Assembly (NCBI GenBank): GCA_026826555.1 | Contig: JAKSZT010054399.1 | Span: forward strand, 5,854,858 to 5,918,857 | From: Tolypeutes matacus | Lineage: Eukaryota; Chordata; Mammalia; Cingulata; Chlamyphoridae | DNA length: 64,000 nucleotides | Direction: 5' to 3' | Part shown: positions 12,375 through 25,156 of the stretch, piece by piece | How positions within the stretch are numbered: position 1 is the first letter of the stretch | Layout: every line of letters starts with the position of its first letter | Notes under the pieces: generated by a model | What the model was told of the DNA's origin: nothing | Database searches by the model: none | What the model saw: the letters and a program-made list of their open reading frames with translations, nothing else | Program-made: the position numbers and the translations under genes

Positions 12375-15300
12375 AGTGACATCACCTAGATGGTACAGTG
12401 AGATACTCTATGGTTCTGTCCCTGCTCAGAATTGTTAAACAACTAGAAAACTTGGCATGGGAGCAGGTGTAGCATGTACGAGGTCCCGTGTTCAATCCCG
12501 GATACCTACTGAAAAAAAGAATAAAAAGAAAGAAAAACTGCAGAACCATCTTTCTCAGAGTTCCAGAAAACAGTTAAAGAGTTGCAGTAACAGAGCGAGT
12601 GCCTAATCAAGAAAAAGGCAACTCAAAATTGATAGGAAAACCCCATTGTGTCCTTGCTGGCACTTTCCCCATACCCTCTCCAGCTCAGGGCAGAGCTGGC
12701 CTAAACTCGTGGTGGAGGTGGGGATCCCTGGCCATTGGTCCCAGTTCTGGAGGGAATACAGTAATCCTGGTATACCTACTAGGGAACATGTATGTCTATG
12801 CTAGTCTGCCTAGTGGTAGGCTGAAGAACTGAACTGGGCACTCATCATAGGATTGCCATCCCACAACTTGTACTGCACATAAAGGCAGCTCACAGACCAA
12901 CCAGAATGCTGAAGTTTGTACCTGCCTGTGGCAAAGGATTGCTGGCTGTGGGACAGATAAGGTAGCACCTGGAACGGCGAGGAAACACTATTTCCTGGGG
13001 GTGGTAGGGGGTGGGGGGAGTTCAGATCTGTGTAAAGGGCGAAATTCCTGGGGCAAGGCATGCATACCCAGGACAAGATATATGCTTGGAAAATGGAGGG
13101 GGCCTACTGTTTAGCCATAGACTGTTTTTCAAACTCACTGTTAAGCAGGCTACACTCTGAAAGAGGACACTCACACAGGTGAATCTGCAAAGAGTGGGAA
13201 AGGTCTTATTTCATTTGTTTGCTTGCTTGTTTTGCTACCTCCTGGCATTCAAGGAAATCTCTGACATAACACTAGCTGGATACAAGCTTAAGGAACAGAT
13301 ATTCCAGTGACTAAATTCCAGATATAACACATTGAAATATCAAAATGTCCAGTGTATAACAAAAGTACAAGACATATAGAGAAATGGGAAATGATGGCCC
13401 TTGCAAAGGAGCAACATAAACCTTTAGAAACCATCAAGGAAGAGGAACAGACCTTGGACATATGAGGCAAAGACTTTTAAAAAATTGTCCTAAATATACT
13501 CAAAGAGCTAAAGTAAAACATGGACAAACAACTGAAGGAAATCAAGAAAATAATAGATAATCAAAAAGAATATCAATAAAAAGGTAAAAATTATTTAAAA
13601 AGGAACCAAACAAAGGTGAAGAACACAGTAATAGAAATAAAAAATTCCCTAAAAGGGCTCAGCAGCAGATTGGAGCTGGCAGAAGAAACAATCAGTGAAC
13701 TTGAAGATAAGACAATTGAAATTTTTCTGTCTGAGGAGTAGGGGAAAAAAAAGAAGAAAAGTGAACTGAGCCTGAGAGATCTGTGGGATATCATCAAGTG
13801 TACTAATATATGCAATATGGGAATGCCACAAGGAGGAGAAAGAAAGGGGCAGAAAGAATATTTGAAGAAATAATGGCTGAAAACTTTCAAAATATAACAA
13901 AAGACATGTATATACACACCCAAGAAGCTCAACAAACTCCAATCAGGATAAAGCCAAATAGACACACATCAAGCAGCATTATAATCAAAGTACTTAATGC
14001 CCAAAACAAAAGAGAATCCTGAGATCTACACATGAGAAGCAGCACCTATACAAGGGAACCTTGATAAGATTAAGTGCCAATTTGTCATCAGAAACCATGG
14101 AAGCAAGAAGGCTTAAAAGTGTTGAAAGCAAAAAACTCCCAACCAAGAATTCTATATCCGTCAAAACTGTCTTTCAAATCTGAGGGAAAGAGTATGACAT
14201 TCCCTGATAAATCAAAGCTGAGGGAGTTCATCATGACTAGACTGACCCTACAAACAAATGCTGAAGGAAGTTCTTCAGGTTGAATGGAAAGGACTCTAGA
14301 CAAAAGATCAAAGCTATCCGAAAAAATTAAAGTCTCCAGTAAAGGTAACAACATGGTAAATACAAATGCCATTACTATTGTAATTCTTGGTGTGTAACTG
14401 CACTTTTTACTTCTTACAGAATGTAAAATGCAAATGCATAAAAATGATAATCCTATGGTTTTAAATGTATAGTGTACAAATATGCAACTTGTGACAAGAA
14501 CAACAAAGGTGGGGAGGAATGAAGGGTACAGGAACAATGCTTGTGTATGATATTAAAATTAAGTTGGTATTAAATCAAACAAGACTGTTATAAGATTTAG
14601 GATGTTAAATTTAAGCCAAATGGTGCCCACAAAGAAAATATTGGGAAAATATGCACAGAAGGAAATGAGAACAGATTCTAAAGGGTTGACTATAAAAAAC
14701 AAGTAGATATAAAACTAGGTAGCAATGGAAGAATGGAGAGACAAACAAAGACCAAAAACAACAACAACAACAAAAAAAAAAAAACACCAAAGAGCAAAAT
14801 GGTATAAGTCTTCAATTGTCAATAATTAATGTAAATGTAAATAGATTAAACTCTCTAACCAAGTAGCAGAAGTTAGCAGAATAGATTTTAAAAAGCTTGA
14901 ACCAACTATATGCTGTTTATAAGAGACTCACCTTAAATTCCAGGATCAAAATTACATTCCATAAAAAATAGTAATCAAAACAGAGCAGTGATGGCTATCC
15001 TAATATCAGAAAAAACAGACTTTAAGTCAAATACTGCTGAAACGGACAAAGGACACTATATATTGATAAAAGGATCAATTCAATAAGATTTAACAATTTT
15101 AAACATAAATGCATCTAACAACAGAAGCCCTAAATATATGTGCAAATATTGGCAGATTTGAATGGATATTTCTACATTAATAGTAGAAGACTTCAATACA
15201 CCACTTTCAATCATGTATAGATTATCCAGATAAGAGATCAATAAGAAAATAGAGAACTTGAATAATACTAGCCAACCAAACCTTACAAATATATATATAG

Positions 15301-16440
15301 AACATTTCATCCAACAACAGCAGAATACACATTCTTTTCTAGTATATAAGGATCATTCTCTAGGATAGACCATATGTTGGGTCACAAAATAAGTCTCAAT
15401 AAATTAAAAAAGATTTGAATCTACAAAATATCTTCTCTGACTACACTAGAAATAAGATAGAAATCACTGAAAGAGGGAAAGCTGGAAAACTCACAAATAC
15501 ATGAAAATTAAACAATACACTCAAACAACCAGTAGATCAATCAAGAAATCACAAGGCAAATTAGCAAATACCTTGAGATGAATGAAAGCACAATACACCT
15601 AAAAATTTATGAGATGCAGCAAAGGCTGAAGGGAAATTTATAGCTCCAAATGCTTGCATTAAAAAAATCATTAGAAAGAAGCAACAAAACCAAAAGTTGG
15701 TTCTTAGAAAAGATCAACAAAATTGACAAATTTTCAGCTAGATTGACCTAAATAAATAACAAAAATCAGATATGAAAAGGGGGACATTATTACCAATCCC
15801 ACAGAAATAAAAGGGATTAAAAGAGGATAATATGAATAACTGGACACCAACAAATTAGACTACCTAGATGAAATGGACAAATTCCTAAAAACAAATTACC
15901 TATACTGATTCAATAGAAAAAAGATCTCAAAAGAGAAGTAACAAGTAAATACATTGATTCAGTCATCAAAAACTACCCAACAAAGCAAAGTCTAGGACCA
16001 GATGCTTTTGCCAAAAATTCAAAGAAGAATTAACACCAATTTTTTTTTGAAACTCTTCCAAAAAACTGAAGAAGACATATCCTAACTCATTCTATGAGGC
16101 CAGCATTACCCTAATACCAAAAACAGATAAACATATCACAAGAATAGAAAATTACAGATCACCATATCTTATGAATATAGATGTAAAATTCCTCAACAAA
16201 ATACTAGCAAACCAGATACAACAACACATTAACTGGATTAAACACCACGAGCAAGTGGAATTTATTCTAGGAATGCAAGGGTGGTTCAACATAAGACAAT
16301 CAATCAATGTAATAACCACATTAACAGAATGAAGGAAAAAAGCCACATGGTCATCTCAACTGAAGTATTGTTTTTGTATTATTTTTGCCACTGTCCTGTA
16401 AATCTGAAAATATTTCAAAATAAAAAGTTAAAAAAAAAAG
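12375..16440 (+). mobile_element. L1 retrotransposon with ORF1 remnant, endonuclease and partial RT; internally deleted
   Basis: Order: 5' region (12375-13450), ORF1-like coiled-coil to C-terminal region (about 13500-14290), inter-ORF sequence, ORF2 endonuclease remnant (about 14830-15600), and the N-terminal part of reverse transcriptase (about 15830-16340; the translation shows [11 protein letters not shown] and [11 protein letters not shown]). It then jumps directly to a 3' end with 'tttcaaaataaaaagtt' and poly(A) (16365-16440). The catalytic RT core and the ORF2 C-terminus are missing. Stops and frameshifts abound. A degenerate SINE sits inside at about 12455-12530. Confidence 0.85.
12455..12530 (+). 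mobile_element. Truncated tRNA-SINE inside the L1
   Basis: The head 'gggagcaggtgtag' is joined directly to 'catgtacgaggtcccgtgttc' and an A-rich tail. The middle of the tRNA-like unit is deleted. Confidence 0.6.
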
Positions 16441-16565
16441 ACTGAGAGAAATTATTTGCAAAGTCCAAAACCAGCAAGAAACCAGTATTTATAATATATA
16501 AGATATATCTGCAGTTTAGTAAAAGGAAACAAGAACCTCAAAAGAAAAGTAAGCACAGAATTTTA

Positions 16566-16694
16566 TTTTATTTTATTTTATTTTATTTTATTTATTTATT
16601 ATTATTATTTTTTAACGGGAGGTCCTGGGGATCGAACCCAGGTCCCTCCATATGGGAGACGGACACCCAACCACCCGAGCCACATCCACCCCCC
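16566..16694 (-). mobile_element. tRNA-SINE with expanded (TTTTA)n tail
   Basis: Minus-strand head with B box 'ggttcgatccc'. The tail is expanded as (tttta)n near 16561-16590. Flanking duplication agcacagaatttta is at 16552-16565 and 16695-16708. Confidence 0.88.
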
Positions 16695-16734
16695 AGCACA
16701 GAATTTTAAAAAGTGATTTGCCGAAAAGGAAACC

Positions 16735-17690
16735 TAACTAGATAAGCATAGGAAGAGATGCTCAAACTCATTAGTATCCACAGAAATGCAAATTAAACTA
16801 ACAATGAGATATCACCTTATACCTTTATACTGGCTAAAATTAGACAGCAGTATAATGCCAAATGATGGTGGTAATGCTGGAACACAAAAATACACTCCTG
16901 CACCAACTCTAAACATAAAATATTTTCATGTCTCACTCTTAAATATGAACAAGAGTCACAGACATTTGAGGAAATCCTCCAATACTAAAGAGTGAGATAC
17001 AAATAAAAACATAAGAAAAAAGCATCATAGGATAAGAGATAATGCTGGGAGCAGAAAAAAATTTAAAAGAAATACCTTTAATAATAATTCATATTCTTAA
17101 AGAGAAGATACTGCATCCACCAAAAAGAACTAGATTGAATGAAAAATGACCAGAGAACAAGAAAAGTCTTTTAGAAATTAAAAGTATGGTAGCTAAAATT
17201 AAAAAGTCAATGGAAAGTACAAAGATAAAGCCAAGGAAATATCTTTAGGAAGTAGAACAAAATAGGAGAAAATATCAGAGTCTTATAAGATCAATTCAAA
17301 AAGACCAATATCTGGATAATAGGTTTTCCATTAAAAGAGAAAAAGAACCTTAAAAATAAGGTCAACAAAATAAAAATAATCAGGTCTTTTTAAGCATCTA
17401 TAGAACATTTTATGTAGTAGGTCATAAAAGCAAATCTCAACAAATTTCCAAGTACTGGAATCATACAGATTATTATTTTTTGACTAGCAGGCAATTAGAA
17501 TAGAAATTAATAACAAAAAGATACCTAGAAAAAAATCCATGCATATGGAAATATAAAAAACACATTTCTAAAACTTCACAGCTCAAAGAAGAAATCATAA
17601 TGTAAGTTAAACTATTTTAGAATTAGGTGATAACAAAAATACATAATAAAGAAGGGCTCAAGAGGAAATGTATCTATATACAGTATCATA
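16735..17690 (+). mobile_element. Old L1 fragments
   Basis: 16735-16910 resembles the L1 3' region ('gaaatgcaaattaaactaacaatgagatatcacc'). 17090-17690 resembles older L1 ORF1 and endonuclease segments ('agtaggtcataaaagcaaatctcaacaaatttc'). Both are highly decayed. Confidence 0.55.
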
Positions 17691-17882
17691 CGGAAGAGAG
17701 AGAGTTAACGACCATTTGCTGAATTGAATGTACAGCTATGAATACTAAAGCACTCACAACCTGCATTAAGAAAACATACTTGGAATTGTATCACTTAACC
17801 TTTTTAAGGATTTTTTAAGATAAACCATTGCAGTTTCTAAACTCACTGGCTTATTTTATTCTTGACTGAACTGGAGTGGGTT

Positions 17883-17918
17883 ATATATATATATATATAC
17901 ATACACACACACACACAC
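17883..17918. repeat. (TA)n/(CA)n microsatellite
   Basis: An alternating ta run passes into a ca run. Likely length-polymorphic. Confidence 0.9.
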
Positions 17919-18189
17919 CACATTGGAGATAAATGGAAATAGACTTGTATTTCTCATGTTATCTTTAAAGATTTATAACAATTTATGCCAGTACATACAC
18001 ATACACACATTACTTATAACTCCTGAACAAGCTGTTCCTTCTTCCTTCCTTCTTTGTTCACAGCTCAATTACAACAGTGGCCCACACCAAAAACACTGGC
18101 AGTCTCCTTTATGTCTCTTTGTATGCCACCACAGTGAATAACAACTAATTCGGATTCCTCTTCCTTTGCCATGTGGAGGTAAGTTAGTA

Positions 18190-18690
18190 CAGTGAGAGAA
18201 GGCAGTGAGACCCGGCAGAGAACATGGCCACGAGGCCCAGAAATCTCCTGAGGGGAAGGCTGCTACTAAAGAACAAAGCTGGAAAGACCCCACAAGACCC
18301 TGGCCACTAGGGCCCATTAGGACTCTTTCTGGGATGAAAGAGAGGCCCCGGATCATTCCAAACAGGCCTCCTCATTGGGCCCCTGAGAGCTAAGAGGCAC
18401 GGATAGTAAGGCAACCAATCAGAACAGCAAACAGGTGGGGCCCCGCCCCAACATTATGAAGTGGGAAGAGCAAAGATCTTAAAAAGGCCAAACTGGGGGC
18501 CCACGCTCATGTCTCACCCTTAGCACAGCCCACAATCCATGTCTTGCATTGGGTACTGTTTTTCTTTTCTTATTTCTTAATAAACTCCTTTCTCCCTTGC
18601 CTACCCTATGGCATGTCCTTAAATTCTTTTATGTGACATAAGCCAAGAACCTAGAAGCCCAGAACCTAGAGTGTTCCACTAACAATATAT
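18190..18690 (+). mobile_element. ERV1-like solo LTR in intron 2
   Basis: LTR hallmarks are in order: a CCAAT box ('ggcaaccaatcagaacagc', about 18412-18430), a TATA-like 'cttaaaaaggcc' (18479-18490), a poly(A) signal 'aataaactcc' (near 18580) and a pyrimidine-rich U5. I see no internal retroviral sequence next to it, so it is probably a recombined solo LTR. It is antisense to TMEM170B and about 1.3 kb from exon 2. Ends are approximate. Confidence 0.65.
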
Positions 18691-18717
18691 CTTAAATCAA
18701 CCTAATGAGAGTTGGTT

Positions 18718-18830
18718 TTTTCGGGGTTGTTTTGTTTTGTTTTGTTTTTAGGAGGTACCGGGGATCAAACCCAGGACCTCATACATGGGAAGCAGGTGCT
18801 CAACCACTTGAACTATATCACCTCCCCCAG
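18718..18830 (-). mobile_element. tRNA-SINE with (GTTTT)n tail
   Basis: Minus-strand head carrying 'gggtttgatccccggtacc'. The tail is expanded to (gtttt)n on the + strand at 18726-18748. Confidence 0.8.
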
Positions 18831-18989
18831 GTAAAGTCAATCATTCTGGGGAAAGGGAAATCCTGTGACAGAAAAGGAGGGAGGTCTGTGTACTGCAGAA
18901 GAAAAGGACTTCCTCTTTGTGGCTAAAAACCTAAACAGATCCAGTAATAGGAGTGAGCTGCTGCAGACATATGAAAATAGACCATAAAC

Positions 18990-19184
18990 CAGGGGTTCTT
19001 TAACCTTTTTTGTTCTATGGACCCCTTTGCCAGTCAGGTGAAAACCACGGACCCTTTACTAAGTCCACACTACACTGTGTATTATTTAATAAATATATCA
19101 CACCCGCACCAACACGTCCCCACAAGAATGATGTTTTTTTGAATTTCAATTCAAGCTCATGGACCCCTTGGTTAAGAACCCCTG
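18990..19184. mobile_element. Small hAT-type (Charlie-like) non-autonomous DNA transposon
   Basis: Terminal inverted repeats: 'caggggttctttaacc' at the left and 'ggttaagaacccctg' at the right. Flanking 8-mers ccataaac and ccacaaat match at 6 of 8 positions, as expected for an old 8-bp hAT duplication. The interior has no ORF. Confidence 0.8.
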
Positions 19185-19935
19185 CCACAAATGAAAAACA
19201 ATGTAAGTCTCTATTATCCATTGGCGGTGACTTAATCAGCAGCAGCATGAAGATGGCAAAACCATATTAAGGAAGCAGCTGTGGTACCCTCCAGTCTCAA
19301 CAGGATGCATCTAAGTTCTGGTTCAATTTACAGCAGTAGAAACAACCAGACCTAACCCTTAGAATATAAAGCTAAGTACAGTGTCAAGAGGACAAGAAGA
19401 GAAGGCCAGAGAGAATGAACCTGAAGGACTTGTATAAAAATGCACATGAAGTAGCACGGTAGAAAAGTCACAATTAGCTAGAGGACACTCTAAACTGGTT
19501 AATCTCTAGCAGGCAAGGGGATATTTGTATCATATTGATGTGTGAATAAAACGGAAGTACAAATGACATCAAGGGCTATATTATCACTTTTTAATGAATT
19601 ATCATTGTTACATTTTTGTGCCTACCTTTCTCATTTACTAGATAGTGAGCTCATTTAAAGTAATCATTCCTATTGAAATGTTTTGCCCCTTGCCAATTCT
19701 TACAAATTTTTCTATTTCCCACAAAGCATTGCATAATGTCTTTTACAGTAGAAGTACAAAAAGTAACTGTTCAATGAAGAAATGAACTAATCTTTACTTT
19801 CTAGGTAAAGTGTATACAGTGATGAAGAATATTCTACATGAGAGGTTACACTGTTAGATTTACAAAAGGAATAAAGTTACTGAAATCATAAGTGCATATA
19901 AAATTATATCCTTAAGGAAAACAAAATCAACTTAC

Positions 19936-20106
19936 TAGTAATCATTGCTCCAGTTACAGAAGCCAGAAATCCGATGCTGACTGCAATGACAGAAATTACT
20001 CTTCCCTGTCTATGCCTCTGCAGCATCACAAACATCAACACTCCTGCAGCACCATGGACAAACAGAGAGGAGAAGAGAGCCCAGAGAAAGATCCAGTACC
20101 ACATCT
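19936..20106 (-). CDS. TMEM170B: TMEM170B coding exon 2 (residues 33-89 and first base of codon 90)
   Basis: The exon encodes the family core. TM1 is about residues 35-61 (begins MWYWIFLWALFSS). A basic loop LQRHRQGR covers residues 61-68. TM2 is about 69-95 (VISVIAVSIGFLASVTGAM). The acceptor is a pyrimidine-rich tract ending TTTCAG at 20112-20107. The donor is GTAAGT starting at 19935, a near-consensus site. Length is 171 nt: 2 nt finishing Glu33, 56 full codons and 1 nt of Ser90. An apparent longer ORF here with a Met at 20149 runs into intron sequence on both sides and should not be taken as the protein. No substitution breaks a helix. Confidence 0.96.
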
Positions 20107-20334
20107 CTGAAAGGGAAAGGAAAGTGTTAATAATTTGGTTGAAAAACATCTTAGAAAATTCAGTTCAATAAACAGCTTGCAAGGTTTGGAGAAAGATTAA
20201 ATGAGACTATGGATAGAAAAATGCCTAGCACAGTACCTGACAGTAATACTAAATAAATTTTAACAATTATTATCAGCACTAATGCTTGATGGGGAAATAA
20301 TTCCCTTCATGACTTCAGAAGGTTAATTTAAGGC

Positions 20335-20665
20335 TTGGTTTGGTGTTAAGTAAAATAAAGCAGCCACCTGCACTGGGGATTGCCAGGAGGGATCCCCTTT
20401 CCCAGAAGGGATTTTCCAGAAGACAAAAACAATTGACCTGCAGGGGCTTTTTCAGAAAACGGAGCACCCTACAGTGCTGCAGAAAAGCAACTGTTGGCAA
20501 ACCAATCAGAAATTTCTTTGCTTGCGTTCATGTTCACCCTGTTTGAGCTTCCCCATTCCACTCCTTCAGCAGCGCTGCCTTTGACTTTCTGAATGGGATG
20601 CTGCCCTATTCATGAATTGCTCAATAATGCTGTGAGATCCTAAACTGCATGAAAAGTTATCCTTT
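20335..20665 (+). mobile_element. LTR-like element just upstream of exon 2
   Basis: A CCAAT box ('aaaccaatcagaaa', about 20498-20511) is followed by 'gaatgggatgctgccctattcatgaattgctcaataat', which is wording typical of a class I LTR R/U5 with a decayed poly(A) signal. It lies 230 bp inside intron 1, antisense to the gene. Confidence 0.5.
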
Positions 20666-21689
20666 TAATATTAGTTCTCCTAAATGTCTCCATTATATAG
20701 CTATCAGCCATCAATTTGTCTAATAATCCTCTGACAATATTTGCAAACATCTTGGAATAATAAATTATATAAGTTAATTTATTAATCAATAAAGTACTTT
20801 CTATTTGAGGTATAATTTTTTTTCTACACTAAGTACTAGTGTTAAGACATTAAAAAAAACCCTCCTTGATTCAAATCATTTCATCATTTAGTCAATGCTT
20901 TTACCTTTTATGATTTTAAGAATTTCAGGCAGTTCCCTTGTTGGCCCTCAAATTATTATAGACTAAAGAATCAGTGAGAATTTTGTTTATTCTTAATTTG
21001 CTGTCTCTGATCATTTTAATAGTCCTTACCCAGAACACTTCAAGCTCCATTATTTCTTCAAAGAATCCTCACTGTTTAAATGAAATTTTATAGGCAGTTG
21101 ATGAGGACATCTTTCATTTTGTCTAACCTTCCTTCCTTTTCTTTCTGGATACCCACTGCCTCACAATCAACCCACATAGTTCCCAAAGATGTTGCTATAT
21201 ACTTGCATTGACTCCACCTTTCTGACCATACCTGGGTGAGGTACAACAGGGTTTCCATGGGAATTGTTAGTTGGGACTAACTCAGCCTCTTTAGCCTTTG
21301 GGTAGCTGAAGCTAAAGGGCTCAAGATTTGTGAGTAGCCATTTCATCATTACATGATAAAAGCCATGATATAAGAGGAAAGAAAAATAGATACATCAGAA
21401 AAAGACAAGAGACAACCAGATTCCTGATTCCAGTAATTTCTTCCACATATCTATCCTTGGATCCAATGCAGCATACCGGTTTCCTTATAATAAAAATCTT
21501 TTTATTAAAACTAGTTCAGGGAAGGTTTCTATAACTTATAGCTGTAAAAGTTGACTTCTCGCCTTGAAGATCATTCTTGGTATGCAAATATTCTTTAACT
21601 GCTAAGTATCTCATCTGCTGTTTGTGCTAAGTATTCACTTTCTATCAAGTATAAAAGAATATAAAAACAAAACAAAAGGAAAGAGGGTG

Positions 21690-22015
21690 TGATTATGAAA
21701 AGGCAACATCTTTGAGATGATGGAAGTGTTTTGTATTTTGAGTGTGGTGGTGGATACATATAAAAGTGACAGAGTTATGTAGAACTAAATCCATAAGCAC
21801 ACACACAAATGAGTGCAAGCAGTACTAGTAAAATGTGAATAGGGTTGGTAGAATGCATCGACGTAAATATCTTAGTGTGATATTTAAGTTTTGCAAGATG
21901 TTAAACGTTAGGGTAAACTGGGTAAACGGTACATACAGGACAGCTCTACATTATTTCTTTTAACTACATATGAATCTACTATTATCTCAAAATAAAAAGG
22001 TTAATTAACAAAAGA
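21690..22015 (+). mobile_element. L1 3' end
   Basis: Characteristic L1M 3' UTR wording: 'gatgatggaagtgttttgtattttgagtgtggtggtgg', 'actgggtaaacggtac', ending 'tctcaaaataaaaagg'. 20665-21690 and 22015-23690 otherwise look like unique intron. Confidence 0.75.
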
Positions 22016-23061
22016 GGAAAGAAGAACCTATAAAAAACAGATAAAAAATAATAATCTTCATCTTGTCAAATTCTTAAGGAAGGATTTAGAAAATTTGAAA
22101 TCTTTCATTTCAAAGAAGAAAGATTTGATATATTTTACAATATGTCTTAAAGTTTCATGCGTGCTTTTCAATGGCATATAAGATGCTGGTGATTAAGAAA
22201 ACACTAGACAATGCCTGCCTTTTACAGGTTTTTTTCTTCCAGCTTCCAGGGAAACAGTGCTTTCATGTTGTCATTCCGAAACAAATGGCTTCAATTTATA
22301 GTAAATGCATTAAAGATAAAAAAAGCTTAACTTGCTCAGAGAATATCTGTATTTTAAAAAATACAATTTTCCAAAGCAACCCTAATAAAGTGAGACTACA
22401 TATTTTCAATCAAGAGGGCTGTTTTTACCTCTTACTCTGAGACAAGGAAAGGCTCTGCAACAGACACAAATTCTTCAATGAGTCAGCAATTTTGCTTTTA
22501 TCCCATTCCCACCTGTGAAAGTTTATCAGATCTATCCTTCAAAAGCACATTTTTTTGTTGCCCTTATAATATAAGTAGAGCGAATAATTTCCTGACTATA
22601 TTTAACACCATGACGAAGGGATTATCTGACATTATAAAGTAGTGTTGCTCACCTACTGAATATATAGTTCCTAAACTCAGTATTAAATGTCTAATAATAT
22701 GGAAAAGTAAATTTTAAGTTTAATATTTTTATAAAGCCCCAGGATATAAAAGAGCAATCCAGCTAAAATAGAATCTCATATAGTTCTCTGATGACCAGTC
22801 CATATTTCTAGGATATTTAAAGGGACAAGGACAGTAGTGAATTATCCCTTAAGCAGACAGCATGAACAAACCACCCAAAGCTCAAACTCAGTTTTTTCTC
22901 TCTTTTTAAAATCTTATTATTTATCATGGGAAAAAATTGAACCCTGCAAGAGAATATTTATAACTACTTTAGATTTCATGTTATTACTATTATTCGGAGT
23001 TACCTGACAGATCAACATAACCTTGTCACTGAATAGGACCTTTAGAAGAGCTTGATCCACT

Positions 23062-23090
23062 CTGGATAAGGGTGGATATCCCTTATCCAG
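23062..23090. repeat. Perfect 11-bp inverted repeat
   Basis: ctggataaggg at 23062-23072 and its exact complement cccttatccag at 23080-23090, separated by 7 nt. Confidence 0.95.
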
Positions 23091-23693
23091 TAAGGTACCA
23101 CTCACTATTGGAAAATACAGTAAACCTACTCAATTAGTTCAGGTGAAGAGAAGTATAGGCTCTAAAAGCAGAGGATGAGCAGATGCCCAAGAGTCCTGGA
23201 GGAAAAACAGGCTACTAAGGACAGAACTGTAATATTACAGGTATTCTGAAACTGTCTAGGTGGCACAACTAAAGTGAACACCCTGGAGGCCCATGGTTTT
23301 CTCTTTCCACCCACACCCCACCTAATCTACAAGGAAGAAATAATGAAGGAAGGAAAGAGAGACTTTGCTAGTGCTAAATAAAATATAAAATTACAAAAAA
23401 ATACAATACATAAAACAACAGAAACTTTGAAGCTCCCCATGCATACAATCACCTTAATTCACTGGAAGGGGACTATCCCTTCTTCCTTGGCACATCTGAT
23501 AAAGCCCTTTCGTTATTTTTCCCCACTCCAGGATGCCCATAATCTCCATTTGAAACAAATTTTCTCTGGACAGGTGCAGTATGTTTGTTTATTCTTTGGT
23601 GGAGTGGGTAAAAGGCAGGAGAGCTGTGATTTGTTCCAGCATCCAAACAATGCTAGAAATATCCCTGTTCCCCATCTGTATCTTTCATTAGCC

Positions 23694-24070
23694 TTTGTCT
23701 TAGTTTGCCAGGGCTGCTATAACAAATGCCACAGACTGACTGGCTTAAATAACAGGAATTATTGTCTCACAGTTTGGGAGGTTAGAAATGCTTTCGCCAA
23801 AGTCTGTAGCATTCTGGTGGTAGCTTGCCAGCAATTCATATCTCAATGTTTGCCTCCGTTGCAGGTCACTCTGTTGTCTTCTGTCTCCTCTTACTACGGT
23901 GTCCAATTTCCTCAGCATCTAAGATCGCCAGTCATGTTGGATTAAGCCTATCCTATTAAGTTTGGTCTGATTTTTTAATAGGATCATCAAAGATCCCATT
24001 TACAAATGATTCCACATGTATAGTACCAGGAGTTAGGATTTGGGCATGTCTTTATGGGGAACAGGAGTCA
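23694..24070 (-). mobile_element. MLT1/MaLR-type LTR
   Basis: Antisense wording of the MaLR LTR: 'tagtttgccagggctgctataacaaatgccacagactg', 'attgtctcacagtttgg', 'ccagtcatgttggatta' and 'agttaggatttgggcatg'. Confidence 0.8.
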
Positions 24071-24084
24071 AAAAATAACAGCCC

Positions 24085-24369
24085 TCGGAAGCAGCTGTGG
24101 CTCAATTGGTTGGGCTCCCGTTTACCATATGGAAGGCCCCGGGCTCGATTCCGGGGGCCTCCTGGTGAAGGTGAGCCAGCCCACGCGGTGCAGCAAGCTG
24201 GTGGCTCGCGCGGTGCGGGGAGCTGGTGCAGCAAGATGATGCAACAAAGGGAGACAAGTAGACACAGAAAAACACACAGCAAAATGGACACAAGCAAGCA
24301 CAAGCAGAAAGGGGGGGATAAATAAATTAATGTAAAAAATACATAGCCAGGTATCTTTAAAAAATAAAT
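24085..24369 (+). mobile_element. Full-length xenarthran tRNA-SINE with reiterated body
   Basis: The head ggaagcagctgtggctcaat is followed by B box ggctcgattcc and a body of repeated 'agctggtg/ggtgc' motifs. A 3' part with 'gcaagatgatgcaacaaa' and an A/T-rich tail come next. Flanking duplication aaataacagccc is at 24073-24084 and 24370-24381. Confidence 0.9.
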
Positions 24370-25156
24370 AAATAACAGCCCAGGTAACCAAGTCATTCAA
24401 AAACTGTCTCAGTGTTTTTGTCTTTAATCCTTGACCAAAATTATTTATAAGAAATCAGTTTCTCTAGATGTCTAAGAAATATTAATTGGGAAAAAAAACA
24501 AGCGAAAGAATGGTACACATTGTATAATTCTATTTGTTTAAAAAATGTTTATGTTTGTACGTGCATTGAAAATATACAGATTGACTAAAGACTTAACAAT
24601 GGCTATCTTTTAGGTTTTAAGATAAAAGACAGATATTATTTCATGCATTTTTTACTGTTTTTAACAACAAGACTGAAATTTTAAAAAAAAATTTTAACTG
24701 GGAATATACTGAATTTTTTTAAAAAAGCTTTTCATTTCATTCTTTAATTCACCAACTAATGGTTCTCAACCCACTGCTCATAAGAATTACTTACAGAACA
24801 TCTAAATCTATGGAGGATCATCTAAAACACAACTATATTTTTATCAAATATCCCAAATGATCATGACATGTACTAAAGGTGTCAATCACTACTTTATGCT
24901 AAAGTTGTATAAAAAGTTATTTATTTAAACACCTATGTCATCTACGAATACTCTTACTGTCCTGATTTTGTGATAATCAGGGTAGGCTAAACATTCGCTA
25001 TATTAGTAACCATGCATGTGTCCCCAGACCGAGTTTTTCTCCCTAGGTCTGGTTTTTAGAATGCTGGTGATAAACCAAGACTGATTTATTATATTACCAT
25101 CCTGTATGGGAAATGACAATAACTCTAGGTATCTTTGGTCAACCTTAAGAGATACA

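Noticed and set aside
23427..23945. Plus-strand ORF of 172 codons
   Set aside because: Its second half runs through an antisense MaLR LTR (from about 23694) and the first half has no recognisable domain or splice context, so it is a chance ORF.
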